41,549 nt of DNA, taken from Eubacterium sp. Its GTDB lineage: Bacteria; Bacillota; Clostridia; Lachnospirales; Lachnospiraceae. Shown here one piece after another: positions 8,492 through 15,757 of the stretch. The stretch is taken from contig JAEFAB010000004.1 in the NCBI GenBank assembly GCA_016292095.1, positions 1 to 41,549 on the forward strand, in the 5' to 3' direction. A model generated the notes under the pieces. That model made no database searches and was not told the DNA's origin. It saw nothing but the letters and a program-made list of their open reading frames with translations. A program made the position numbers and the translations under genes. Position 1 is the stretch's first letter. Every line of letters starts with the position of its first letter.

Positions 8492-9220
8492 TTACACCTC
8501 CACCTGTACAATTTTTTCTCCCCAAAGATAAGCAATGATGTATCCTACAATACAAAAAGTCATAACAATTCTTCCCAACATTGTTTCATACATCACATCC
8601 AGAAATCCTGCGGAAGTCGTAGACACATACAAAACCATAAACACCGGGATGCCCATCATAATTCGATGCTCCATACGCTTTCCGTGAATTTCCACAGTAA
8701 TTTCTTCTTTCACTGCCTCTTTAAGGACCAGGCTGTCTGTAACACTTTTAATCACCTCCGTCATATTTCCACCGGTTCGTTTTGCCACAGAAAACACCTG
8801 ATAAAACTGTCCGGCCGCCTTCATCTCTGTGCGTAGTGCAAACTCTTTTAATACCTCTTCCATAGGAACATTCAGCTTAATCCGGGAAATCATCAGTCTC
8901 ATCTCCACGCAGATGGGACTTCTGTTTCCATATATTTTCCGAATATCCTGATAGCTTTCTTTCAACGCATTCTCCACGGAATATCCGGTCTTTAAAGCAT
9001 CCGAAAGGGACACCAGCATATCTTTAAACATGCACTCCATCTTTTGTTTCTTTTTTTCCAATAATTGTTTTTTTCGTTGTTTATATAAGGGGATTATCAT
9101 AGGAATCAGCACCACTCCGGCAAAAAAAGTTCCATAGAACATTTTTGCAAGAAACATGATAAGAAGAAGTAGTACTGCAATTTGGATTAGTTTTTCTTTT
9201 GTAGATAATTTGTGAATCAT
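8492..9220 (-). CDS. tadB: TadB-like inner-membrane platform protein (T2SS F family)
   Basis: 242 residues. Two N-terminal helices (about 11-48), then the cytoplasmic four-helix T2SSF domain (about 62-190) with MLVSLSDALKTGYSVENAL and the VAKRTGGNMTEVI motif, then two C-terminal helices. Works with TadC as the membrane platform for pilus extension. The gene lies 4 bases after tadA and 4 before tadC, so the three are tightly coupled. Confidence 0.9.
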   Translation of the reverse strand: MIHKLSTKEKLIQIAVLLLLIMFLAKMFYGTFFAGVVLIPMIIPLYKQRKKQLLEKKKQKMECMFKDMLVSLSDALKTGYSVENALKESYQDIRKIYGNRSPICVEMRLMISRIKLNVPMEEVLKEFALRTEMKAAGQFYQVFSVAKRTGGNMTEVIKSVTDSLVLKEAVKEEITVEIHGKRMEHRIMMGIPVFMVLYVSTTSAGFLDVMYETMLGRIVMTFCIVGYIIAYLWGEKIVQVEV

Positions 9221-9224
9221 GAGA

Positions 9225-10439
9225 TTAGATTTTCACCCCATGATGAATTAGTTTTTCTTTGTTTTTCAGTTCATGTTTCTTTATCAGTTTTCCAATAACT
9301 TTATTACTCGTTTCTCCCTGTTCTTCATACTCAAATAATTTTCTTAATTGAATTACATTGTCTTCCAGTCCCAGCACTTCCACAATCTCCAGAACTTTTC
9401 TGCTCTTGTCCCGAATTCTTCCCAAGTGAACAATCAAATCAATGGCGGAAGCAATTTGAGCCCGCACCGCCGGTAGGGGCATTTCAATTCCGGTTAACAC
9501 CATTGTTTCCAAACGGGACAGCATATCTTTCGGGGAATTTGCATGTCCGGTACTCATGGAGCCATCATGTCCTGTATTCATAGCCTGCAGCATGTCCAAT
9601 GTTTCCGGCCCGCGAACTTCCCCCACAATGATTCGATCCGGTCGCATACGCAAAGAAGTTTTAATCAAATCCCGAATGGTGATTTTGTTTTCTCCCTCAA
9701 TGTTTTCCTGACGGGTTTCCATCCGAATCAGATTTTTAACACTCTTAAGTTGCAATTCCGCCGAATCTTCTATGGTAATAATTCGTTCTTCTGCAGGAAT
9801 AAAGTTTGACAATACATTTAGAAACGTAGTCTTTCCGGAGCCGGTTCCTCCACTGACGAAAATGTTATATCCCGCCTGAACTGCCTCCTTCAGGAAATCT
9901 GCTGCTTCTTTGGAAATACTCTCCCATGCAATCAAATCCCGGATTTGTACCTGCCGCTCCGGAAATTTTCTAATCGTTACCGCCGCACCATCAATAGCAA
10001 CCGGCGGCAAAACAATATTGACTCTGGAACCATCTTCCAGTCGGGCATCCGCAATGGGATTACTCTCATTAACTCGTCGATTGTTTTTCCCTACAATCTT
10101 CTGAATCAGATTAGCTAATCCCTCTTCTGTATATGCCGTACCTTCAATCTGACGAATGCTTCCCTTCTGCTCAATAAAGATGCAATTCGGCCCGTTAATC
10201 ATTATTTCCGTAATCTCTTGGTTTCCCAACAATTCATCCAGAATTCCCAGCCCGCGAATCTGGTCAAAGATCTTCTTGTGATATTCGCAACGTTTTACGA
10301 CACTGATATGCTGAACACTCATATACTCAGACAGAATCCGATCGATCACTTCATGTAAACGTCCATCATCAATCTCCTCCGACATATCTATGGAACTGAT
10401 AACTCTGTTTCGCATTTCTTCAAGATCAATTTCACTCAT
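9225..10439 (-). CDS. tadA: TadA/CpaF pilus assembly ATPase
   Basis: 404 residues from the ATG at 10439, which has AAAGGAGG seven bases upstream and overlaps the preceding stop by 4 bases (ATGA); a longer reading to 10490 lacks support. Secretion-superfamily hexameric ATPase powering Flp pilus assembly. Seen: N-terminal CpaF domain, Walker A GGTGSGKTT (197-205), Asp-box ITIEDSAELQ (221-230), Walker B IIVGEVRG (270-277), and His-box GHDGSMSTGHA (290-300). All catalytic residues are intact. Confidence 0.95.
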   Translation of the reverse strand: MSEIDLEEMRNRVISSIDMSEEIDDGRLHEVIDRILSEYMSVQHISVVKRCEYHKKIFDQIRGLGILDELLGNQEITEIMINGPNCIFIEQKGSIRQIEGTAYTEEGLANLIQKIVGKNNRRVNESNPIADARLEDGSRVNIVLPPVAIDGAAVTIRKFPERQVQIRDLIAWESISKEAADFLKEAVQAGYNIFVSGGTGSGKTTFLNVLSNFIPAEERIITIEDSAELQLKSVKNLIRMETRQENIEGENKITIRDLIKTSLRMRPDRIIVGEVRGPETLDMLQAMNTGHDGSMSTGHANSPKDMLSRLETMVLTGIEMPLPAVRAQIASAIDLIVHLGRIRDKSRKVLEIVEVLGLEDNVIQLRKLFEYEEQGETSNKVIGKLIKKHELKNKEKLIHHGVKI

Positions 10440-11446
10440 CCCCGCTCCTCCTTTAGTTTCTGACGAATCAAATCTCCTAAAGACCCCCACAGCTGTTCTT
10501 CTAAATACCGAACCCCTTGTGCCTGGGAATTTAATTCCGGCATAAGAACCTTATCAATTTTCCCCATCAGGTCTTCCATATCATTCTGAAGCAGAAAAGT
10601 CTCAAATGCCTGAACCTTCATCTCTGACATGCCACTCTTTGCCGTAGGCATATAAATCCGGTCACAACGTTCCAAAAGATACAGTGGATCTTCCAACATA
10701 CTGCTGATGTCTAAAATAATTTTGTCATATATTCCAAAGGAATTCAGTTTTTCAATAAAAGAAATCCATTCTTTCCCTTTCATCTGACGCAGGTCTTCGG
10801 AAAAGGTCAATGGCGGTATGTAATCCAATCCGTTGAATTTCTCAACAACCGCTTTTACTTTAATGTGCAGGCTTTCCGGATACTGCCTGTAGTAATACAA
10901 CAAGTCAGACAAATCTGCAGCATATGTTTTTTCCATCAGACTTTCAAAGGCTGCAAATTCTTCCAGATTGATATACAACGTTCCGTAATTAGCGGCAAGG
11001 ATTTGTCCTAAAGTCAAGGCAAAAGTGGTTTTCCCCACTCTTCCAACAGGGGAATAAACACCAATGACTTCCGTTCTCCCCAGATTCATCGGTATATTTC
11101 CACTTTCCTGATATACATCCACATAGTAATCCAGCACTTCCCGAATAATATTTTCCGAGGACTGGAATTTATAGATCGAAGAATATCCGATATATTCGGA
11201 AAAAATATCTCCCGGTGACAACAGAATGATTTTTCCAACATCTTTGTTTGCAAAGCATTCCTCCATGGCCGTACTGGAAATCAACAACAAGTCAATATGA
11301 TTTTCCTCCATGTACTGAAGCAGTGCTTCTTTTTGGGTAAACGCGATGGTCTTAAAAGGCATCCCTTCTTTGTCACAAATATACTTCATCAGACTGTTCG
11401 CATAGGAATCGTCCAAATCATAAATCGCCAAAACACCTGAATTCAT
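10436..11446 (-). CDS. CpaE/TadZ-like ParA-family ATPase, first gene of Tad operon
   Basis: 336 residues from the ATG at 11446; GGGAGGA lies five bases upstream. An N-terminal receiver-like domain (about 1-115) is followed by a MinD/ParA-type ATPase. TadZ/CpaE proteins place the pilus machine at the pole. The Walker A reads PVGRVGKTT where the deviant motif is normally KGGVGKTT, so the signature first Lys is missing, and the usual Walker A' Asp is replaced (INLEE). Several CpaE proteins carry such changes; ATP turnover may be weak. It heads the operon behind the promoter at 11486-11514. Confidence 0.85.
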   Translation of the reverse strand: MNSGVLAIYDLDDSYANSLMKYICDKEGMPFKTIAFTQKEALLQYMEENHIDLLLISSTAMEECFANKDVGKIILLSPGDIFSEYIGYSSIYKFQSSENIIREVLDYYVDVYQESGNIPMNLGRTEVIGVYSPVGRVGKTTFALTLGQILAANYGTLYINLEEFAAFESLMEKTYAADLSDLLYYYRQYPESLHIKVKAVVEKFNGLDYIPPLTFSEDLRQMKGKEWISFIEKLNSFGIYDKIILDISSMLEDPLYLLERCDRIYMPTAKSGMSEMKVQAFETFLLQNDMEDLMGKIDKVLMPELNSQAQGVRYLEEQLWGSLGDLIRQKLKEERG

Positions 11447-11485
11447 ACTCTCCTCCCATCTCAAGTTGTTTTAGAATATACACAC

Positions 11486-11514
11486 ATTATATATGCAACC
11501 TTTCAAAATGTCTA
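11486..11514 (-). promoter_or_regulatory. Promoter of the Tad operon
   Basis: Minus strand TAGACA (11509-11514), exactly 17 bases, TATAAT (11486-11491). It lies about 40 bases upstream of the cpaE-like ATG. No other comparable promoter was noticed before the sirtuin gene, so the ten pilus genes may be one transcript. Confidence 0.85.
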
Positions 11515-11520
11515 TACCCT

Positions 11521-11571
11521 TTTTGTGATTTTTTAAAATTATTTTGTGATGACCTTTTTGACATCACAAAA
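11521..11571. promoter_or_regulatory. Candidate operator between divergent genes
   Basis: A perfect inverted repeat TTTTGTGATG (11542-11551) and CATCACAAAA (11562-11571), spacer 10 bases, overlaps the -35 of the rightward promoter. A third half-site TTTTGTGATT (11521-11530) sits just behind the -35 of the leftward Tad promoter. The arrangement suggests one DNA-binding regulator controlling both directions; the regulator is not identifiable from the site. Confidence 0.65.
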
Positions 11572-11586
11572 ATGCTATAGTAAAAT
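11558..11586 (+). promoter_or_regulatory. Promoter of the zinc-ribbon membrane protein gene
   Basis: TTGACA (11558-11563), 17 bases, TAAAAT (11581-11586), 30 bases before the ATG at 11617. The -35 and spacer start are inside the palindrome at 11542-11571. Confidence 0.85.
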
Positions 11587-11616
11587 AAACTGAAATAAAA
11601 CAGAGGAGAAAGACTT

Positions 11617-12489
11617 ATGCAGGTAAAATGCGAATACTGTGGCGGCATGGTTGACGACACTCAATCCGTCTGTCCTCATTGCGGTGCCACAAATACGAAT
11701 ATGAAAAGAACGGTGGATCACACGCCTAAAACCATTGAAGAATTAAAGCAATGGTATCAGGACAGACATCTTCCACCTTATGAAACAACCCGTTTCTTTA
11801 TCGGTATTGACTATCAATACCCAAGGGCCTTCGGAATTTACCGGGACGGAAATGAAGTTGTAGTTTACAAAAATAAAGACGATGGAAGTCGTGCCATTCG
11901 ATATCGAGGAACGGATGAAGCATACGCGGTCAATGAACTCTTAATGAAATTGAAAAGCGAGATTTTAAATCAAAAAGCTCACAACTCGACCCGTAACCGC
12001 AATTATTCCAACACTATTGAACGCTCCCTTTCAAACATGGTAAAATCCGCCCTCATCAGCTATGGTCTTTTGGCCATGATCTTTGTAGTCATTATTGTGG
12101 TTGTCATCGCAATACCGGGAAAGACGGCGACATACTACCGCTACGATAATACTATTTATTGTAAATATGATGATGATTACTACGAATATTCCTATACACA
12201 AAAAGACTACGTTCCGATTAGCGACGAGAGTTCTCTTCCTAAGGTAATTTTATATGAGAACTCGGATTATATTTTTGATTCTGATGATGTTGAATGGAAC
12301 AGCGATTATTCCTTTACGGACTCCGATTATTATGACGATCATTTTTCTCGAAGCTACAGCAGTGATAGCGATGATGACAAGGACTACGATTCCGGCAGTA
12401 GCTACGATTCTCGTAGCGATAGTGATTATGACTGGGATTCCGGTAGCAGTTGGGATTCCGGTGGTTCCGACTGGAGTTCAGATTGGTAA
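11617..12489 (+). CDS. Zinc-ribbon membrane protein with acidic Ser/Asp/Tyr/Trp tail
   Basis: 290 residues. N-terminal zinc ribbon (Cys5-x2-Cys8 ... Cys19-x2-Cys22), a cytoplasmic domain (40-130) with no recognised family, one transmembrane helix (about 145-167), then an extracellular half (168-290) that becomes almost pure Asp, Ser, Tyr, Gly and Trp; the end has repeated DSGSS / DSGGS units. The tail could bind calcium or wall polymers, or be low-complexity surface display. AGGAG precedes the ATG. It is transcribed away from the Tad operon and shares its regulatory region, hinting at joint control. Function unknown. Confidence 0.8.
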   Translation: MQVKCEYCGGMVDDTQSVCPHCGATNTNMKRTVDHTPKTIEELKQWYQDRHLPPYETTRFFIGIDYQYPRAFGIYRDGNEVVVYKNKDDGSRAIRYRGTDEAYAVNELLMKLKSEILNQKAHNSTRNRNYSNTIERSLSNMVKSALISYGLLAMIFVVIIVVVIAIPGKTATYYRYDNTIYCKYDDDYYEYSYTQKDYVPISDESSLPKVILYENSDYIFDSDDVEWNSDYSFTDSDYYDDHFSRSYSSDSDDDKDYDSGSSYDSRSDSDYDWDSGSSWDSGGSDWSSDW

Positions 12490-12493
12490 ATTC

Positions 12494-12526
12494 AAAAGAA
12501 ACTGTCTTAGGGCAGTTTCTTTTTTT
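12494..12526 (+). terminator. Terminator after the zinc-ribbon gene
   Basis: AGAAACTG (12497-12504) pairs with CAGTTTCT (12513-12520) around an 8-base loop and runs into a T tract (12520-12526). Confidence 0.9.
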
Positions 12527-12527
12527 C

Positions 12528-12556
12528 TTGACACGTTGTTTTTTGGCTCGTATAAT
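12528..12556 (+). promoter_or_regulatory. Consensus promoter of trhA
   Basis: TTGACA (12528-12533), 17 bases, TATAAT (12551-12556): a perfect sigma-A consensus that begins right at the end of the preceding terminator. Such a promoter should be strong and largely unregulated. Confidence 0.9.
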
Positions 12557-12559
12557 TGT

Positions 12560-12580
12560 ATGTAGTTTTAAATACTACAT
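12560..12580 (+). other. Stem-loop at the 5' end of the trhA message
   Basis: ATGTAGT (12560-12566) and ACTACAT (12574-12580) form a 7-bp stem with a 7-base loop, beginning about where transcription should start. It could protect the 5' end of the mRNA. No known riboswitch matches. Confidence 0.5.
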
Positions 12581-12608
12581 GTCGCGTTTTGGAGGTTTTT
12601 AGGTTTTT

Positions 12609-13283
12609 ATGAAGAAACGAATTAAATTAGCAGACAGAGTTCTTCCCGATTACACAAAAGGGGAAGAAATTTTCAATATGGTTTCCCACATTGTGGGCGG
12701 GGCTTTGGGCATTGCCGCTTTAGTCCTTTGCATTATCGTGGCTGCCAGCCATCACAGTGCTATCAGTGTCATTTCAGCGATTATTTATGGAGTTACTTTG
12801 ATTGCCCTTTATACAATGTCCAGCATCTATCACGGATTACGTCCCGGTATGGGAAAGAAAGTATTACAGGTCTTAGACCACTGTACGATTTACTTTTTAA
12901 TTGCGGGAAGTTACACCCCATTCCTATTGGTGGCTTTAATGCCGAAATATCCGGTGATATCCTGGTTTATGTTTGCTGTCGTTTGGGGCTGTGCCGTCAT
13001 AGCATGTACCTTAACCGCCATTGATTTGGAAAAATACGCAATCTTTTCTATGATTTGTTATCTGACTATGGGATGGATTATCATTATTTTCGTAAAACAG
13101 GTCTACAATGTGATTGGTGTGGGCGGCATTACCTTCCTGATTACCGGTGGTGTCAGCTATACCGTTGGTTCCATCTTTTACGGATTGGGAAACACAAAAA
13201 AATGGATGCATTCCATTTTCCATTTATTTATTCTGGCAGGAAGCATCCTTCATTTCTTTGCAATCATTTTATACGCTTTATAA
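12609..13283 (+). CDS. trhA: Hemolysin III / TrhA family (PAQR-like) membrane protein
   Basis: 224 residues, seven hydrophobic helices. Conserved family features: His in FNMVSHIVGG (about residue 27), SSIYHGL, the DHCTIYFLIAGSYTPF signature in the third/fourth helix, and the C-terminal pair HSIFHLFILAGSILHF. These His and Asp residues form the zinc-dependent site of PAQR-type ceramidase-like proteins. Members were named for haemolysis but are general membrane-homeostasis proteins; no toxin role is implied. The ribosome site GGAGG is 13 bases from the ATG, longer than usual. It ends 6 bases inside the convergent gene at 13278. Confidence 0.92.
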   Translation: MKKRIKLADRVLPDYTKGEEIFNMVSHIVGGALGIAALVLCIIVAASHHSAISVISAIIYGVTLIALYTMSSIYHGLRPGMGKKVLQVLDHCTIYFLIAGSYTPFLLVALMPKYPVISWFMFAVVWGCAVIACTLTAIDLEKYAIFSMICYLTMGWIIIIFVKQVYNVIGVGGITFLITGGVSYTVGSIFYGLGNTKKWMHSIFHLFILAGSILHFFAIILYAL

Positions 13284-13685
13284 TTTTTGCCAGGGCGGCA
13301 GGAAAGGTCTTTTATTAGGACGTCTTTTCTGCCGCCTTCTGCACATCTCGTTTAATAACAACACCATGATAATATCCTTTAGCCACTGATTATCCGGATA
13401 ATGAATACAGTTCTTCTTGCAATTCCCTTCCTGTTTTTTCACCTCATCAAAAATGCGGTTTGCAATCCGTCTCATACTCAGTCGATCCGGATATTCATCA
13501 AACATCATACTTCCGGCAAACTCCTGTCGGTCACACTCCCGTTCCACCTGCTCCTGAATTTTAGAAAAAGCTTTCGGATACATTTCCCGGACATATTCCA
13601 AATCCCGACTCTCCTCCGGCGTCAAATGCATTCCAATCATAGGATTCCTTTGTAAATAAAAGGGTTCTCGGTAATAATCCATCAT
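13278..13685 (-). CDS. Hypothetical small basic protein
   Basis: 135 residues, no recognised domain. It is rich in Met, Arg and Tyr; the middle (residues 23-95) should be helical with an EYVREMYPKAF segment, and the end is strongly basic (RRRQKRRPNKR). One Cys pair (CKKNC) at about 88-92. Begins ATGATG after AGGGAG; the second ATG (13682) has the better spacing. Own promoter at 13709-13737. The gene is convergent with trhA and overlaps its end by 6 bases. Codon use is like its neighbours, so I take it as a real family-specific gene. Confidence 0.7.
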   Translation of the reverse strand: MMDYYREPFYLQRNPMIGMHLTPEESRDLEYVREMYPKAFSKIQEQVERECDRQEFAGSMMFDEYPDRLSMRRIANRIFDEVKKQEGNCKKNCIHYPDNQWLKDIIMVLLLNEMCRRRQKRRPNKRPFLPPWQKL

Positions 13686-13708
13686 TTGCTCCCTAAAGTA
13701 TTTACTCT

Positions 13709-13737
13709 ATTTTATTCAATCCCCTTCCGGATGACAC
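13709..13737 (-). promoter_or_regulatory. Promoter of the gene at 13278-13685
   Basis: Minus strand GTGTCA (13732-13737), 17 bases, TAAAAT (13709-13714), preceded by a G-rich spacer. Four of six -35 bases match the consensus. Confidence 0.5.
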
Positions 13738-13754
13738 AACCTTCCTTTGTTCCG

Positions 13755-13799
13755 CAAAAAAAGAAGGTTTCGCAAAAATTATATTTCGCAAAACCTTCT
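13755..13799 (-). terminator. Terminator after the 82-residue membrane protein gene
   Basis: Arms AGAAGGTTT (13762-13770) and AAACCTTCT (13791-13799), extended by GCAA/TTGC-type pairs, followed on the minus strand by seven T (13755-13761). It closes the 16825-to-13803 gene group. Confidence 0.8.
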
Positions 13800-13802
13800 T
13801 TC

Positions 13803-14051
13803 TTATTCCGCAACTTTTTCTTCTTTCTTTGCTGCCTCTTCTTCTTTCAGGCGCTTATCTTCTTCAATGATTTTTTTCATCATCTCTTCAAATTCGTCGT
13901 CCGTATTTTCCGCATCTTCTTTTTTCTGCTGAAACGCCTTTAACTGTTTCGCTTTTGCATCTCGGATATACGTTAAGTAGAAAACAAACGCTACAAAAAT
14001 ATCAAAAACAATAAACGCACCAAATATTACGCCAAAGTACTCTGAAAACAT
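13803..14051 (-). CDS. Small single-pass membrane protein with coiled-coil tail
   Basis: 82 residues: a hydrophobic helix at 5-27 (VIFGAFIVFDIFVAFVFYL) and then an entirely charged Lys/Glu helix to the end, probably a cytoplasmic coiled coil. No recognised family. Preceded by AAAGGA and AGAGG. It follows dCMP deaminase by 13 bases and is followed by a terminator, so it is the last gene of that group. Confidence 0.7.
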   Translation of the reverse strand: MFSEYFGVIFGAFIVFDIFVAFVFYLTYIRDAKAKQLKAFQQKKEDAENTDDEFEEMMKKIIEEDKRLKEEEAAKKEEKVAE

Positions 14052-14064
14052 CTCCTCTTCCTTT

Positions 14065-14553
14065 CTACAACTTTATTTTAATTTCCTTATCGGACTCCTC
14101 GTAAGGAATATAATCAACACCTGCTGCCCGCATCATTCTCTTGGATGCTTTTACTGATGGGGTATTTGCATATTTATCATTCGCATAAATAACCTGCTTG
14201 ATTCCGCACTGGATAATTGCCTTGGCACATTCATTGCACGGAAATAACGTCACATACATTTTTGCGCCTTCCAAACTTCCACCTCGGTAATTCAAAATGG
14301 CATTCAATTCACTGTGGGTTGTATAGAAATATTTATTGTCGTAAGGATCATCACTTTCACGATTCCATGGGAACTCATCATCGTTACAACCAATTGGCAT
14401 TCCGTTGTAACCCATAGACAAAATCTTATTGTTCTGACTTACAATACAGGCTCCCACTTGTGTGTTGGGATCCTTGGAACGCAATGCTGAAAGGGATGCC
14501 ACCCCCATAAAGTATTCGTCCCAGGAAATATAATCTTTTCTCTTCTCACTCAT
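14065..14553 (-). CDS. dCMP deaminase (ComEB-like)
   Basis: 162 residues from the ATG at 14553, which has AGAGGA upstream; a longer reading to 14571 would place that ribosome site inside the gene. Converts dCMP to dUMP for dTMP synthesis. Zinc-dependent deaminase motifs: HSELNAI (His and catalytic Glu) and PCNECAK (two Cys ligands), plus an N-terminal WDEYFMGVA and the substrate-proximal GYNGMP. It follows upp in a pyrimidine-salvage context, though a terminator-like hairpin lies between the reading frames at 14601-14634. Confidence 0.93.
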   Translation of the reverse strand: MSEKRKDYISWDEYFMGVASLSALRSKDPNTQVGACIVSQNNKILSMGYNGMPIGCNDDEFPWNRESDDPYDNKYFYTTHSELNAILNYRGGSLEGAKMYVTLFPCNECAKAIIQCGIKQVIYANDKYANTPSVKASKRMMRAAGVDYIPYEESDKEIKIKL

Positions 14554-14600
14554 TACTTTTCCTCTCTCCACTCATTTCAGTGATATCATGCAGGATACAA

Positions 14601-14634
14601 AATGAAACAGAAGCACATTCCCTTCTGTTTCATT
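14601..14634 (-). terminator. Hairpin after upp
   Basis: A 13-bp perfect inverted repeat (14601-14613 and 14622-14634, arms starting AATGAAACAGAAG) around an 8-base loop. On the minus strand it is followed by only four T, so it may be a partial terminator lying between upp and the dCMP deaminase gene. Confidence 0.7.
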
Positions 14635-14643
14635 TACAATCTC

Positions 14644-15273
14644 TTAGAGGGTTCCGAAAATTCGATCCCCTGCGTCCCCTAAACCGGGAACAATATATTT
14701 TTTCTCATTTAATTTTTCGTCTAATGCGCCGATGTACAGGTTTACATCGGGGTGTGCCTCCTGAATTGCTTTCACCCCTTCCGGTGCTGCAATAATACAC
14801 ATCATTGTAAGATTTCGAATCCCCTGATCTTTCAGCATCTGAATTGCCGCAACAGCGGATCCTCCGGTAGCCAACATCGGATCAACAACGAAAACATCTC
14901 TCTGTTCGCAATCCTTTGGCAAATTAAAATAGTATTCCTGAGGCAATGCAGTCTCCGGATCTCTGTAAAGTCCGATATGTCCGACTTTTGCCGATGGGAT
15001 TAAAGCAAGAACTCCGTCTACCATTCCCAAACCTGCTCGCAGAATCGGAATAATCGCCAACTTTTTTCCACCCAACTGCTTTACTGTCGTTTTGCAGATT
15101 GGTGTTTCAATATCAACATCTTCCAATTCCAAATCTTTGGTAGCTTCATAGGTAATCAGCATTGCGATTTCGCTGATTAACTGACGAAACTCTCTTGTTC
15201 CGGTTTCTTTCTTTCTAATGATTCCGATTTTATGCTGAATCAATGGATGATTCATAACTACCGTTTTTGCCAT
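14644..15273 (-). CDS. upp: Uracil phosphoribosyltransferase
   Basis: 209 residues, standard length. Makes UMP from uracil and PRPP. The PRPP-binding loop [12 protein letters not shown] (about 128-139) and the uracil-binding C-terminus ([17 protein letters not shown]) are intact. CGGAG lies six bases before the ATG. Gene order tsaC, phosphatase-like, upp copies the ywlC-ywlE-(glyA)-upp block of Bacillus with glyA missing. Confidence 0.97.
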   Translation of the reverse strand: MAKTVVMNHPLIQHKIGIIRKKETGTREFRQLISEIAMLITYEATKDLELEDVDIETPICKTTVKQLGGKKLAIIPILRAGLGMVDGVLALIPSAKVGHIGLYRDPETALPQEYYFNLPKDCEQRDVFVVDPMLATGGSAVAAIQMLKDQGIRNLTMMCIIAAPEGVKAIQEAHPDVNLYIGALDEKLNEKKYIVPGLGDAGDRIFGTL

Positions 15274-15289
15274 CTTTATCTCCGTCTCT

Positions 15290-15742
15290 TTAAATCCGAT
15301 TCATCTTTAACTTGTGAGCCAATTTAATAATCACTTCATCTAACGTTTCATAAAGCTTTGCGTAATCCGTTAATTCTCCACCGTCCGGATTATTAATACT
15401 ACCTTCTTCGTTAATATATTCTTTCAATGTATATACATTAACTGCTTCTGCGTAGTCATCATAAATTGTCTGCTTTTTGGACTCTTCCAACACAAGTACC
15501 AAAACATCCTGTCCAAAATCTTCACTTTCCAACTGCGTAGAAGTGCGATTCATTTCCAATCCCTTTGAAGCAGCAATTGCTACTGTCTTCGGGTTCATCG
15601 GTTCCGGAAACAATACCGCCAATCCTCTGGAATCAATGTGAACCTGTTCCAATGGCATATGATGTCTCAATAATGCCGCTGCCAACGGTCCCGGCGACGT
15701 ATCTGTATCCGTCACAAAAATAATTTTTGAAAATTCTAACAT
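15290..15742 (-). CDS. Catalytically dead LMW protein-tyrosine-phosphatase-like protein (YwlE position)
   Basis: 150 residues, the length of LMW-PTP/YwlE arginine phosphatases, and in the YwlE slot between tsaC and upp. The N-terminal strand [12 protein letters not shown] aligns with the IIFVCTGNTCRS loop, so nucleophile Cys is Thr11 and the P-loop Arg is Pro17. The general-acid loop, DPFGG in YwlE, is NPDGG here. All three catalytic positions are therefore changed, while the fold-defining strands and the C-terminal helix ([15 protein letters not shown]) remain. It should not hydrolyse phosphate; a binding or regulatory role is inferred. GGAGG precedes the ATG. Confidence 0.8.
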   Translation of the reverse strand: MLEFSKIIFVTDTDTSPGPLAAALLRHHMPLEQVHIDSRGLAVLFPEPMNPKTVAIAASKGLEMNRTSTQLESEDFGQDVLVLVLEESKKQTIYDDYAEAVNVYTLKEYINEEGSINNPDGGELTDYAKLYETLDEVIIKLAHKLKMNRI

Positions 15743-15757
15743 ATTACCTCCGTATTG

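Noticed and set aside
13278-13283. Overlap of trhA and the convergent gene as a sign of a wrong call
   Set aside because: A 6-base tail-to-tail overlap is normal; both genes have their own promoter and ribosome site.
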